Positions 50,910 through 59,800 of a stretch of DNA of 61,706 nucleotides are shown piece by piece. The position numbers were made by a program, and so were the translations under genes. This stretch comes from an uncultured Acidimicrobiales bacterium (GTDB lineage Bacteria; Actinomycetota; Acidimicrobiia; Acidimicrobiales; SZUA-35), in NCBI GenBank assembly GCA_938029215.1, contig CALHFG010000006.1, positions 1 to 61,706 on the forward strand. The letters are read 5' to 3'. The notes below the pieces were generated by a model. The model ran no database searches. It was given only the letters and a program-made list of their open reading frames with translations, and was not told where the DNA came from. Position 1 is the first letter of the stretch. Every line of letters begins with the position of its first letter.

Positions 50910-52274
50910 ATGGCCTCACGTGATGACCGAAAGATCCTGCTCTCCGAGTCGGAGATGCCGACCCAGTGGTACAACATCGTGCCCGATTTGCCGGCCCCAC
51001 CTCCGCCGGCACTTCATCCTGGGACGCTCGAGCCCGCTGGCCCGGCCGACTTCGAGCCGCTCTTTCCCATGGCTCTCATCATGCAAGAGGTTTCGATGGA
51101 TCAGTACATCGATATCCCTGGCGAGGTCCTCGATGTGTACCGGATGTGGCGTCCCTCGCCTCTGTATCGAGCTCGTGGTCTCGAAAAGGCGCTCGATACT
51201 CCGGCTCGCATCTACTACAAGTACGAAGGGGTGAGCCCCGCCGGGTCGCACAAGCCGAACACGGCGGTACCGCAGGCCTACTACAACAAGGCCGAAGGCA
51301 TCACCAAGCTCACCACCGAGACAGGTGCCGGTCAGTGGGGCACCGCCCTGGCGTTCGCATGCGCAATTTTCGACATGACCTGTGAGGTGTGGCAGGTCCG
51401 CAGCAGCTATGACCAGAAGCCGTATCGAAAGGCCATGATCGAGACCTTTGGAGGGGTTATCCATCCCAGCCCGAGCGATCTCACCGAGGCGGGCCGGGCC
51501 ATTCTCCAAGCGAACCCGGCATCACCTGGTTCGCTCGGCATCGCGATCAGCGAGGCGGTGGAAATGGCCGCTCCCAACCCCGATGTCAAATATGCACTCG
51601 GTTCGGTACTGAACCATGTGTTGATGCACCAAACGATCATTGGAGAAGAGGCTCTCCTCCAACTTGCGATGGTGGAAGAGACCCCCGACGTCCTGGTGGG
51701 TTGTACCGGAGGCGGATCGAACTTTGGAGGGCTCGCGTTCCCCTTCATGCGGGAAAAGATGGCGGGCAAGATGGATCCCCGCGTCATCGCGGTGGAACCG
51801 GCCGCCTGCCCCAGTCTGACCAAGGGCGTGTATGCCTACGACTTTGGCGACACGGCCGGCATGACACCACTGATGAAGATGCACACGCTGGGTCACGACT
51901 TTGTGCCCGATCCCATCCACGCTGGCGGCCTTCGCTACCACGGCATGGCACCGCTGATCAGCCACATTTACGAGCTGGGGATGATGGACGCTATTTCGAT
52001 CAATCAAACCGAGTGCTTTGAGGCTGGCGTTCAGTTCGCCCGCACCGAAGGCATCGTGCCTGCACCCGAACCGACTCACGCGTTGGCAGGAACGATCCGT
52101 CAGGCGCTGGAGGCCAAGGAGTCTGGCGAGGAGCGGGTCATTCTCACTGCCCTCTGTGGACATGGGCATCTGGACATGGCGGCCTACGATCGCTACTTCT
52201 CGGGCGACATGGTGGACTATGACTTCCCTGAGGAGAAAGTCCAGGACGCCATGAATCGCATTCCATCCGTGTAG
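50910..52274 (+). CDS. trpB: tryptophan synthase beta-like protein (TrpB2 type)
   Basis: A 454-residue PLP enzyme. The PLP Lys is in GSHKPNTAV, with [14 protein letters not shown] and [11 protein letters not shown] as substrate and phosphate loops. Its length and opening (WYNIVPDLP, then [15 protein letters not shown]) match the TrpB2 class rather than ~400-residue TrpB1. TrpB2 converts indole and serine to tryptophan with or without a TrpA partner. No trpA is adjacent. ATG 50910 with TAGATT (50897-50902) 7 nt upstream. Confidence 0.93.
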   Translation: MASRDDRKILLSESEMPTQWYNIVPDLPAPPPPALHPGTLEPAGPADFEPLFPMALIMQEVSMDQYIDIPGEVLDVYRMWRPSPLYRARGLEKALDTPARIYYKYEGVSPAGSHKPNTAVPQAYYNKAEGITKLTTETGAGQWGTALAFACAIFDMTCEVWQVRSSYDQKPYRKAMIETFGGVIHPSPSDLTEAGRAILQANPASPGSLGIAISEAVEMAAPNPDVKYALGSVLNHVLMHQTIIGEEALLQLAMVEETPDVLVGCTGGGSNFGGLAFPFMREKMAGKMDPRVIAVEPAACPSLTKGVYAYDFGDTAGMTPLMKMHTLGHDFVPDPIHAGGLRYHGMAPLISHIYELGMMDAISINQTECFEAGVQFARTEGIVPAPEPTHALAGTIRQALEAKESGEERVILTALCGHGHLDMAAYDRYFSGDMVDYDFPEEKVQDAMNRIPSV

Positions 52275-52283
52275 ACAGACAGC

Positions 52284-53456
52284 ATGAATTCCAGTGGCGA
52301 GATCCTCGAGATCACCGATGAAGAAGAAGACCGCGATCGGGGGACCATTTTTGGATGGCTCTACCTAGGTGTCATCCTGGCGGTTTTCATCGCTATCGCC
52401 CTATGGGCTCGTGGCGTCGGTGATGCGGGTACTGCCACGGTTTTGCTAGGCGACCCTCCGCCGACCACCGCTCCGGCACCGGTCGCTCTGGATCCGGCTG
52501 TCATCAATGTGTCGATCGACCGAAAGATGGCCACCCTCACCGGGTCGGTGCCCGATGAGGGAGCGCGCAGTCAACTGGTGCGAATCGCCGAGGATCGTTT
52601 TGGAAACGGCAATGTGATCGATGAACTCGTCATCGATGACGGAGTCGACCTCGCTGCAGGAACCATCAACATTTCCGGCATCGCCGACGAGGACGACCCG
52701 GCCCCCGAGGAACTACAGCTCAATGCCGCAGCCGATCTCGGTTTGGCCGCAGGCGCGTTCGACATCGATTTCGTGGCGCCGCAGTTCGATCCGGCAGTTG
52801 TAGACCTTGCGATAGGCGACCTGCCGATCGTGCTCACCGGTCGTGTTCCTAGCGAGTCCGATCGCGACCGCCTCCTGCAGTCTGCCGAGGCCGTCTATGG
52901 CGAAGGCAATGTTGACATCTCGGGAATGGTTGTGGAGCCCAGCGATATCGAAGGAGCCCAGTTCACCATTTCTGGCATCACGAAGCCTGGCGATACCAGG
53001 GCGGGTGACCTGGGCGCAATCCTCGCGGCCGACTTCAGCTCCGCGGTGATTTCCGATGCCAGCGAAATCGATACCGGAGACGAGGCCCTGCTCGAATTTG
53101 AACAGGCTCTCGAAGAGGCGTTGGTCGAGAACCCGATTCTGTTCGATACCGGCACGAGCACCATCTCACCAGAGGGGCTGGAGAATCTGCTGGTGATTGC
53201 GGAAGCGATTGAAGCCTTGCCCGGTCGAGGCGTGGAGATCATCGGTCACACCGACGACACCGGTGGCGACACAGTAAATCAGCTGTTGTCGGAGAACCGA
53301 GCGATTGCGGTGAAGGAAGCGCTGGTCGAGCTAGGCATCGACGAGACCCGTCTCACCACGACCGGCCTTGGATCTTCCGATCCTGCGGTTCCCAATTCCA
53401 ACGCGGCGAACAGGGCTCGCAACCGGCGCATCCAGTTCGTGTTCGAACGGAGCTAG
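52284..53456 (+). CDS. BON/OmpA-family envelope protein (ArfA-like)
   Basis: A 390-residue protein with a cytoplasmic N-terminus, one transmembrane helix (about 23-43), two BON-like repeats (about 75-235; VSIDRKMATLTGSVPDEG, LPIVLTGRVPSESDRD) and a C-terminal OmpA-like peptidoglycan-binding domain (about 280-390; IIGHTDDTGGD, NRARNRRIQF). Layout resembles mycobacterial ArfA (Rv0899). The Asp/Arg pair binding diaminopimelate is visible. It probably tethers membrane to cell wall. Nine bp after trpB. Its stop shares a CTAG with the convergent gene. Confidence 0.85.
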   Translation: MNSSGEILEITDEEEDRDRGTIFGWLYLGVILAVFIAIALWARGVGDAGTATVLLGDPPPTTAPAPVALDPAVINVSIDRKMATLTGSVPDEGARSQLVRIAEDRFGNGNVIDELVIDDGVDLAAGTINISGIADEDDPAPEELQLNAAADLGLAAGAFDIDFVAPQFDPAVVDLAIGDLPIVLTGRVPSESDRDRLLQSAEAVYGEGNVDISGMVVEPSDIEGAQFTISGITKPGDTRAGDLGAILAADFSSAVISDASEIDTGDEALLEFEQALEEALVENPILFDTGTSTISPEGLENLLVIAEAIEALPGRGVEIIGHTDDTGGDTVNQLLSENRAIAVKEALVELGIDETRLTTTGLGSSDPAVPNSNAANRARNRRIQFVFERS

Positions 53457-53719
53457 ATCTGACGCAGACCCTCGTCGGCTCGAGTGGGCCGGCGAGGGGG
53501 AGCGGCGGCGAATGTCACGTCCTCGGACGCGGGATGGCTGTTGACGCTGGTCATGATGAGATCGGCGACAACGGCCAACGTACCGGCGTCGGTTTCGTCT
53601 AAGCCGCGGAAGTCGTCGATGAGGCGTTGGGCACGCTCGATCGAGGTGTTCAGCAGGTAGGCGACCGTGGTTGCTAGCTGTGTGTCGATGTATCCAGATG
53701 CGTGGATCGACATGTACAT
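53453..53719 (-). CDS. small protein of unknown function
   Basis: An 88-residue protein, helical at about 10-50 (TTVAYLLNTSIERAQRLIDDFRG) with an Ala/Pro/Arg-rich tail. Not recognised. No signal peptide. Its stop codon shares CTAG (53453-53456) with the OmpA-like gene, which supports it being a real convergent gene. Start at 53719 or 53713. Confidence 0.5.
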   Translation of the reverse strand: MYMSIHASGYIDTQLATTVAYLLNTSIERAQRLIDDFRGLDETDAGTLAVVADLIMTSVNSHPASEDVTFAAAPPRRPTRADEGLRQI

Positions 53720-53850
53720 ATAGTCGCACGTAGTGGCTGGGTCGTGAGCCTCGATTGTGAAACAGGCACAAATTGACTACATCCGTGTGGCAGCGCGCGA
53801 ATCACTTTGGCGGCGAGGGCTGCAGCCGATAGAACCGGGTAGGAGGCTTT

Positions 53851-56793
53851 ATGCCACACCCAGACCCCCGTTTCCCGCGGCGGCGCTCTCGCCGCTTTCT
53901 TTCTCCCGTCGTTGTCGCGTTTGCCCTGGTAGCCGCGTCATGCACCGGCGGGTCCTCATCCGGATCGACCACAACCGATCCCGATTCGCAGCAAGGTAAC
54001 GAGACCACCACCGTTGAGGGCACACCACAACCCGAGACCGACCCTGTTGGAGAAGCTGAGCCGGGCATCGAACCGCTCATCGACCCGACGCCTCTGCCCG
54101 TGGATGCAAACGTGAGGATCGGGACGCTTGAGAATGGGCTCACGTACTACCTGAGAAGGAACGACGCCCCGGGCGGAAAGCTGTCGGTCCGTCTGGCTGT
54201 CAATGCCGGATCCTTGCAACAGGCTGAAGCAACCGACAACATTGCGCACTTTGCCGAGCACATGCTGTTCAACGGGACCACCAAGTATCCCGGCAACAGC
54301 CTAGATGCCGAGCTACGAGCTCTGGGTTCCCAGATTGGGCCCGACCTCAACGCCTACACCAGCTTCGATGAGACCGTGTACCAACTAGAGGTTCCGCTCG
54401 TTGGTTCCAATGCGGCCACGGCCTTCACGGTGCTCCGAGAGTGGGCGGGCAACGCACTGATGGACCCCAGCGAGGTGATCAACGAGCGTGGTGTGGTTCG
54501 TGAAGAATTCCGGCTCTCCCGCCAGGTTGCTGCCGCGGCGGTGAGCCGCCGAATCGAAGAGGCGTACCTCGACGGAACTCCGTATGAAGATCGCGCTCCC
54601 ATCGGAACCGAGGAGCAGATCGTTTCCACAACCGACGCGGATACTCGGGCGTTCTATGACCGCTGGTATCGACCGGACAACATGGCGGTTGTCGCGGTGG
54701 GTGACTTGCCGCTCGACGAACTGGAAGCGTTCGTCACGGGGCAGTTCAGCGACCTTGAGGCCCGAGGCGACGAACATCCGCCTCGTGAGGAACCCGAGGT
54801 TGATATTGCGACCCCGCAGGTTGTCGACGTGGTGGCTGACCCAGGTCTCGACGGCACGTTTATTTCACTCGATTACCGGACGCCCTCTCGGAACTCGGGA
54901 ACCTTTGGTGGAGAAAAGCTCGACCAGTGGGACTCGCTTATCGGTTCGATGTTGACCGCCCGGATCGAAGAATCGATCACCTCGGGAACCAGCAGCCTGG
55001 TTCGTGGTGGCGGAGGACCGTTTTCGGTGTCCCGTCAGATGTCGTTCCTGGGCTTCAACTTTGATGGACCCGATCTCGCCGCCGGAACCGGAGAGTTCCT
55101 GACGCTCGTCAAGACGATCGCTCGCGATGGTTTCACCCAACGTGAGTTGGACCGCGTGAAGGAGCAGGCCGAGGCCGGTCTCGACCAAGAGCTCGCACAG
55201 ATCGGCACCCGCCAAGACAATTCCTGGGCCAACCTGTATGCCGACCACTTCCTATCCGGAGCCGACGCGTCCGATCCGAACGACCGCCGAGAGCGAATGC
55301 TGGGTGTGCTCGACGACACCGGCCCTGAAGAGATCAATGGTTACTTCCGGTGGCTCATGGAAACATCGGCGCCGATCATCGTCGTTGTCGGGCCGGACGC
55401 AGCAGCGTTGCCTTCGGTCGAGGAACTGACCGCTGTGGTTGAAGGTGCGGGGGCAATCGATTCTACGGGTGACGATTTTGAACCGATCGACAAACTGATG
55501 GACCGTCCGGATCGGGTCGATATTGCGGCCGAACGAACTCTGGAAGAGGCCGGCGGACAGGAATGGACATTCGAAAACGGCGCGCGTGTCATCTTCTCCG
55601 AGTCGCAGATTTCAGAAGGCGTCGTGAGTCTGTTCGGCCTGTCTCGAGGCGGCTGGTCCAAGCTGCCACCCCAAGAGCAGCCGCTCCTGGGCGTGGCGAC
55701 GTCGATGGTGAACCTCAGCGGTGTGGCCGACCTTCAGAAGGTGGCGATGGATCGCTATCTTGCCGACAAGGTGGCTGGAGTTACGCCGTTTACCTACGAG
55801 ACCGGCGAAGGTTTCCAGGGCTCGGCCTCTCCTGAAGATCTCGAAATCGCCTTTCAGCTGATCCACCTGTTCCTTACCGAGGCCCGAATCGATGAGTCGG
55901 CATTCAATCGCGTTGTGGTGCAGGAAGCGGAGAGTTTGCGATCGGTACAGAACAGCCCTCAAGCCGCGTCCAATGAGGCCTTAGCGTTGGCGATCAATGA
56001 CGGCGAGCAGGACCGTAACCCGATTCTCGACCGAGCCACATTGGACTCATTGACTCCCGAAAAGGCTCTCGATCTGTACAACAGCCGATTGAACGGGGTC
56101 GACGACCTCGTGCTCGTCGTTGTGGGTGACATCGACGAGGGTGACGTAGAGGACCTTGCGCGGCGCTACATCGGCACGGTTCGGGGCAAAGCCTCCGATT
56201 CGTGGGTTGACCTTCTGGAGGACCGTGCGCCTGGTGTGGTGACTGAAGAACGGATCGCTGGACCTGCCGGCGGCGCAGGAATTCTCACGATGCTGTTCAG
56301 CACACCAACCGAGTTCAGCGACGCCGACCGGGTGCATGCCGAAGTACTGCAAGCTCTGCTTCAGGAGCGGTTGTTCACTCGGATCCGTGAGGATCTTGGC
56401 GCGAGCTACAACGGCGGCTCGGCCAGTGTCTCGTTTATCGATGAGCCCGACAACGAGAGCCAGCTGTTCATCTCGGTAGCCGGAGATCCGGAACGTCTCG
56501 ATGAGATTCGGTCCACGCTCCTGGCCGAACTCACCGACCTCGACGTAAACGGGCCGAGCGACGCAGAGTTCTCACGAGCGGTGGCGGTCATCGAGGACAA
56601 CTACAACTTCATCTCCAACGGAGAGATCATCGATGCGTTGCTGGAGGAGTCGCTGGACGGTAGCCCGGTGTTGACCAAACAGGCAGGAGCGAGGATCGTT
56701 GCTGAGACGGGTCGCTCCGATATTGCCGTGTTGGCCGCAGAGGTCATCGACACCGACAGCTGGATCGAAGTGTTCGTTCGACCCGACGAGTAG
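53851..56793 (+). CDS. M16-family zinc peptidase, lipoprotein
   Basis: A 980-residue peptidase of full two-half (PqqL/insulinase-like) size. A signal with lipobox-like LVAASC (Cys near residue 31) predicts lipid anchoring, followed by a Ser/Thr/Asp-rich linker. The N-terminal half carries the inverted zinc motif HFAEHMLFNG (HxxEH) with the downstream Glu in EVINERGVVREEF. The C-terminal half is the usual inactive M16C-like domain with the R/Y pair (REDLGASYN). It degrades peptides outside the membrane. ATG 53851 has AGGAGG 5 nt before it. Confidence 0.93.
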   Translation: MPHPDPRFPRRRSRRFLSPVVVAFALVAASCTGGSSSGSTTTDPDSQQGNETTTVEGTPQPETDPVGEAEPGIEPLIDPTPLPVDANVRIGTLENGLTYYLRRNDAPGGKLSVRLAVNAGSLQQAEATDNIAHFAEHMLFNGTTKYPGNSLDAELRALGSQIGPDLNAYTSFDETVYQLEVPLVGSNAATAFTVLREWAGNALMDPSEVINERGVVREEFRLSRQVAAAAVSRRIEEAYLDGTPYEDRAPIGTEEQIVSTTDADTRAFYDRWYRPDNMAVVAVGDLPLDELEAFVTGQFSDLEARGDEHPPREEPEVDIATPQVVDVVADPGLDGTFISLDYRTPSRNSGTFGGEKLDQWDSLIGSMLTARIEESITSGTSSLVRGGGGPFSVSRQMSFLGFNFDGPDLAAGTGEFLTLVKTIARDGFTQRELDRVKEQAEAGLDQELAQIGTRQDNSWANLYADHFLSGADASDPNDRRERMLGVLDDTGPEEINGYFRWLMETSAPIIVVVGPDAAALPSVEELTAVVEGAGAIDSTGDDFEPIDKLMDRPDRVDIAAERTLEEAGGQEWTFENGARVIFSESQISEGVVSLFGLSRGGWSKLPPQEQPLLGVATSMVNLSGVADLQKVAMDRYLADKVAGVTPFTYETGEGFQGSASPEDLEIAFQLIHLFLTEARIDESAFNRVVVQEAESLRSVQNSPQAASNEALALAINDGEQDRNPILDRATLDSLTPEKALDLYNSRLNGVDDLVLVVVGDIDEGDVEDLARRYIGTVRGKASDSWVDLLEDRAPGVVTEERIAGPAGGAGILTMLFSTPTEFSDADRVHAEVLQALLQERLFTRIREDLGASYNGGSASVSFIDEPDNESQLFISVAGDPERLDEIRSTLLAELTDLDVNGPSDAEFSRAVAVIEDNYNFISNGEIIDALLEESLDGSPVLTKQAGARIVAETGRSDIAVLAAEVIDTDSWIEVFVRPDE

Positions 56794-56883
56794 ATAGCCG
56801 CCGGCTTCGACGGTAGAACGTGGGGGACGGCCCCGCATGGGACCGCTGGCCTTCGTTGCAGGCGAATCGGATCGGAGCGGCGC

Positions 56884-58260
56884 TTGAGGGATCTGGCAAT
56901 CGAGATCGACCCAGCCTTCGGGCGTCAAGACGGGCTGGAACGAGCGCTGCGCGACGCCATTGGTTCGGGTCGGCTGGCAGCCGGTTCGACCATGCCCTCG
57001 ACCCGCGCGCTCGCCTCGGACCTTGGGCTGTCGAGGGCGACGGTGGTCGCTGCGTACCAGCAGCTTCAGACCGAGGGGTATTTGCGAGCCCAGCAGGGCT
57101 CGGGGACGGTGGTGGCCCGCCTCACAACTCCGTCGACCGAAGCTCGTGACGTTGGCCCCGCTTTTCCGTCGTACCCGTCCGATTTTCGGCCGGGCGAACC
57201 GGACGCAAGCACCTTTCCAAGGCAACGCTGGCACCGCTCGGCGGGCCGGGTGCTCGCAGAAGCTACCGACGATCTGTTGGGCTACCCGGACCCTCGCGGC
57301 TTGTTTCCGTTGCGGTCGGCGCTGTCGGAGTATCTTGCCCGGGCGCGTGGTGTCGTCGCCTCTGCCGACTCGGTCAACATCAATAGCGGCTTTGGACCTG
57401 GCCTGGGATTGTTAGGCGACCTGTTCTTGAGCCGGGGGATCGGACACGTGGGAATTGAAGACCCGACGATGCCGTTCACCCATGGGTATCTCTCGTCGTC
57501 TGGAGTGAAGACCGTGCCGATCCCGGTCGATGACGAAGGTATCGATGTAGCCCAGGTCGCGGCATGTGGGGTAGGCGCGGTCGTTGTAACCCCAGCGCAC
57601 CAATACCCGCTTGGTTGCGCCATGTCTGGGGATCGCCGGGAGGCGCTCATCGAATGGGCCCGAAGCACCGGCGGATGGATCGTCGAGGACGACTATGACG
57701 GTGAGTTTTGTTATGACCGCCGACCGTCGGGTGCGCTTCAAGCAGCAGCGCCAGATCGGGTGATCTACGCCGGGACCGCCAGCAAGTCGCTCATTCCAGG
57801 GCTTCGTTTGAGCTGGCTCGTTGTGCCGTCAGAACTGCGCTCAGACTTCGAACGCATTAAGTATCGACGCGGCGCCATGACCTCCGCGTTTGAGCAGCTG
57901 ACCTTGGCGGACTTCATCGGGCAGGGCGAACTCGATCGGCATCTTCGCACGGCGCGTCCGATGTATCGCAAACGCAAACAAGCCATGGTCGACTCCCTCG
58001 TGCACCTGCTCCCGGACCTTCGATCATTCACAGACTTCGCAGGTCTACATCTGACGGTGGGGCTGCCCGCCGGTGTCGACGTGCCGGCACTTGTCCGGGA
58101 CGCGCACAACGCCGGAATCGGACTGATGTCGCTGGATTCGCATTGCCTGCGGGTCGACCCTGATCCCGGGCTGATCCTCGGATTCAGTCGCCCCGCGAGC
58201 CACCAATACGACTGGGCCCTGGATCAGCTCTCCGGGTTCCTCGAGGCTCATTTGACTTGA
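56884..58260 (+). CDS. MocR-family regulator (GntR-aminotransferase fusion)
   Basis: A 458-residue MocR/PdxR-type regulator with an N-terminal GntR winged helix (about 12-75, TMPSTRALASDLGLSRATVV and QQGSGTVVA) fused to a fold-type I aminotransferase domain whose PLP Lys is in TASKSLIPGLRLSW. MocR proteins sense PLP or its adducts and control vitamin B6, GABA or related genes. Starts at TTG 56884 with GGAG 7 nt before it. The controlled gene is not obvious: upstream is the M16 gene, downstream a convergent membrane gene. Confidence 0.88.
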   Translation: MRDLAIEIDPAFGRQDGLERALRDAIGSGRLAAGSTMPSTRALASDLGLSRATVVAAYQQLQTEGYLRAQQGSGTVVARLTTPSTEARDVGPAFPSYPSDFRPGEPDASTFPRQRWHRSAGRVLAEATDDLLGYPDPRGLFPLRSALSEYLARARGVVASADSVNINSGFGPGLGLLGDLFLSRGIGHVGIEDPTMPFTHGYLSSSGVKTVPIPVDDEGIDVAQVAACGVGAVVVTPAHQYPLGCAMSGDRREALIEWARSTGGWIVEDDYDGEFCYDRRPSGALQAAAPDRVIYAGTASKSLIPGLRLSWLVVPSELRSDFERIKYRRGAMTSAFEQLTLADFIGQGELDRHLRTARPMYRKRKQAMVDSLVHLLPDLRSFTDFAGLHLTVGLPAGVDVPALVRDAHNAGIGLMSLDSHCLRVDPDPGLILGFSRPASHQYDWALDQLSGFLEAHLT

Positions 58261-58264
58261 TCTT

Positions 58265-58690
58265 CTAGATGGTTTCTCCCGACTCGATCCGGAGTCCAGC
58301 GATGAGAAGCGAAAGCGCGATTGCGGGAAAGAGCGCAAGTCCGCCCAGGCTGGCCGCAAGGTCAACACCTTCCAAACCATCGGTGTTGAAGAGGTGGTAC
58401 ACGAAATGCGGTACGCCCCAGACCATCGACGCAAGCGCGGCGGTGGTGATGAGCTGCCGGCTCATGGTGACAAGAGCTGCAACCAGCAGGACGGCCAGCG
58501 CCAGATTCAGCGCACCAAAGTCGCGAATGAAATGTTCGTTGAACGGCCCGTCAACTGAAATCCAGGCTCGCCCGAAGCCGGGGAATCCGTCGTAGAAAGA
58601 CCTCGGGGCAAACAGGGCCCAGAAGCCGTTCTGGGCCGATCCCAGTGCGAGGTACACGAGCACGATTCTTGTCCATAGTCGGGGGGTCAT
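58265..58690 (-). CDS. four-helix membrane protein
   Basis: A 141-residue protein with four transmembrane helices and the conserved-looking loops FAPRSFYDGFPGFGRAWIS and NEHFIRDFGALNL and WGVPHFVYHLFN. This resembles uncharacterised DoxX/DUF4345-like actinobacterial membrane proteins, not firmly assigned. ATG 58690 with TACAAT (complement of 58698-58703) 7 nt upstream. Divergent from the gene at 58810. Confidence 0.75.
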   Translation of the reverse strand: MTPRLWTRIVLVYLALGSAQNGFWALFAPRSFYDGFPGFGRAWISVDGPFNEHFIRDFGALNLALAVLLVAALVTMSRQLITTAALASMVWGVPHFVYHLFNTDGLEGVDLAASLGGLALFPAIALSLLIAGLRIESGETI

Positions 58691-58770
58691 AGTCGAAATT
58701 GTAGATTTCGCGCTTTCCCCCGAATCGGTCCAGTTGGGAGCTAAAAGTCCAGACCAGTGCGGTTCGATTC

Positions 58771-58803
58771 GGTCTTTACAAAGTAAAGTCCGTGGAATAT
58801 CCT
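58771..58803 (+). promoter_or_regulatory. promoter with palindromic operator
   Basis: CTTTACAAAGTAAAG (58774-58788) is a perfect-arm palindrome, extended by GG/CC with one mismatch (58771-58791). It covers the -35 TTTACA (58775-58780), which is 17 bp from -10 TATCCT (58798-58803); ATG 58810 follows in 6 nt. It fits a TetR-type operator for the regulator encoded by the second gene of the transcript. Confidence 0.65.
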
Positions 58804-58809
58804 GGCCCC

Positions 58810-59214
58810 ATGGACACTTCGAACCAACATCTCCTGCGTACCGGTCTGGCGGCGAATGCTGCGTTCTCTGCCTTCACCGGGTTGCTCTTGACCCTGGCCC
58901 CTGGGACCGTCAACGACTGGTTGGGGCTCGCGATCCCCGGATGGCTCCGTCTGCTTGGCGTTGCGCTGCTCGGACACGCCGTAATCCTTGCGATCGTCCT
59001 GCGCCTCGACCGGCCCGAACCCTTGGCAAAGCTGAACCTCGCCGCCATTGCTCCGTATCCTCTGCTCATGGTCGGACTCGTTGTCGCAGATGTGGTCAGC
59101 CCCACCGGCGGGCAGGCGCTCGTGCTGCTCGATGGCGCGGTCGTCGGGATGGTGACGGTCCTGCAGGCACTGGGTCTGCGCGGCGCTGGCTCGAACGAGC
59201 CGCAACTCGCATGA
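58810..59214 (+). CDS. membrane protein of a TetR-controlled operon
   Basis: A 134-residue protein with four hydrophobic helices (about 11-30, 41-62, 77-96, 103-123). Not recognised. GTG 58792 in the same frame lies between the promoter boxes, so ATG 58810 is the start of the leaderless mRNA. It overlaps the TetR gene by 4 bp. The operon may be an exported-compound response unit, but no substrate can be inferred. Confidence 0.75.
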   Translation: MDTSNQHLLRTGLAANAAFSAFTGLLLTLAPGTVNDWLGLAIPGWLRLLGVALLGHAVILAIVLRLDRPEPLAKLNLAAIAPYPLLMVGLVVADVVSPTGGQALVLLDGAVVGMVTVLQALGLRGAGSNEPQLA

Positions 59215-59783
59215 CCGACACGCCGACCCTTTTGCTCGATGCGGTCACACGAGTGATCGCGGGGCATGGGCCATCCGGGGTGACCCTTCGGCGGGTTGGA
59301 GCAGAGGCCGGCCTCTCGCATACGGCGGCGGCCCACTACTACCGAGACAAGCCGGGTCTGTTCACCGCCTACATCACTCGGGCGTGGAGCCAGGTTGCCG
59401 ATGGCGTTGAGGCCGCTGCGCAGATTGATGACCCTCGTGAGTCAATGCTGGCCGCCGCAGAGGCCTACGCCGCGTTCGCTCTTGAGCACACCGAGGCGTT
59501 CACCGTGATGAGTCGACTCGAGCTCGCCAACGTCGACACGCCGGATCTGTGGGCGGCCCGAGAGCGAGGCTTCTTCGGGGTCGCTGGAATCCTCGAGCGA
59601 GCCCGAGCTGATGGTTGGGCTGCTGATCGCGAGTTGCTCGACCTGATTGCTACGTGTTGGGGTCTGGTCCACGGTGTCGTCGATCTTTGGGTGGGCGGAC
59701 CGCTCGCGGCGCCGTTTGACGGCCAGCAGCTCGTGCCAACCCTCCGACGCCTTCTCGACGATCTGCTCGACCGCCTCGCCTGA
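59211..59783 (+). CDS. TetR-family regulator
   Basis: A 190-residue TetR protein. The helix-turn-helix is at about 22-52 (VTLRRVGAEAGLSHTAAAHYYRDKP), and a helical ligand-binding domain follows with a TetR_C-type end (LDLIATCWGLVHGVVDLWVGG). It probably represses its own operon through the palindrome at 58774. It overlaps the membrane gene by 4 bp. Confidence 0.9.
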   Translation: MTDTPTLLLDAVTRVIAGHGPSGVTLRRVGAEAGLSHTAAAHYYRDKPGLFTAYITRAWSQVADGVEAAAQIDDPRESMLAAAEAYAAFALEHTEAFTVMSRLELANVDTPDLWAARERGFFGVAGILERARADGWAADRELLDLIATCWGLVHGVVDLWVGGPLAAPFDGQQLVPTLRRLLDDLLDRLA

Positions 59784-59800
59784 GGCGGGACGGACTAGCT

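Noticed and set aside
58792-58809. GTG 58792 as start of the membrane gene
   Set aside because: It lies between the -35 and -10 boxes of the promoter, so it would not be in the mRNA.
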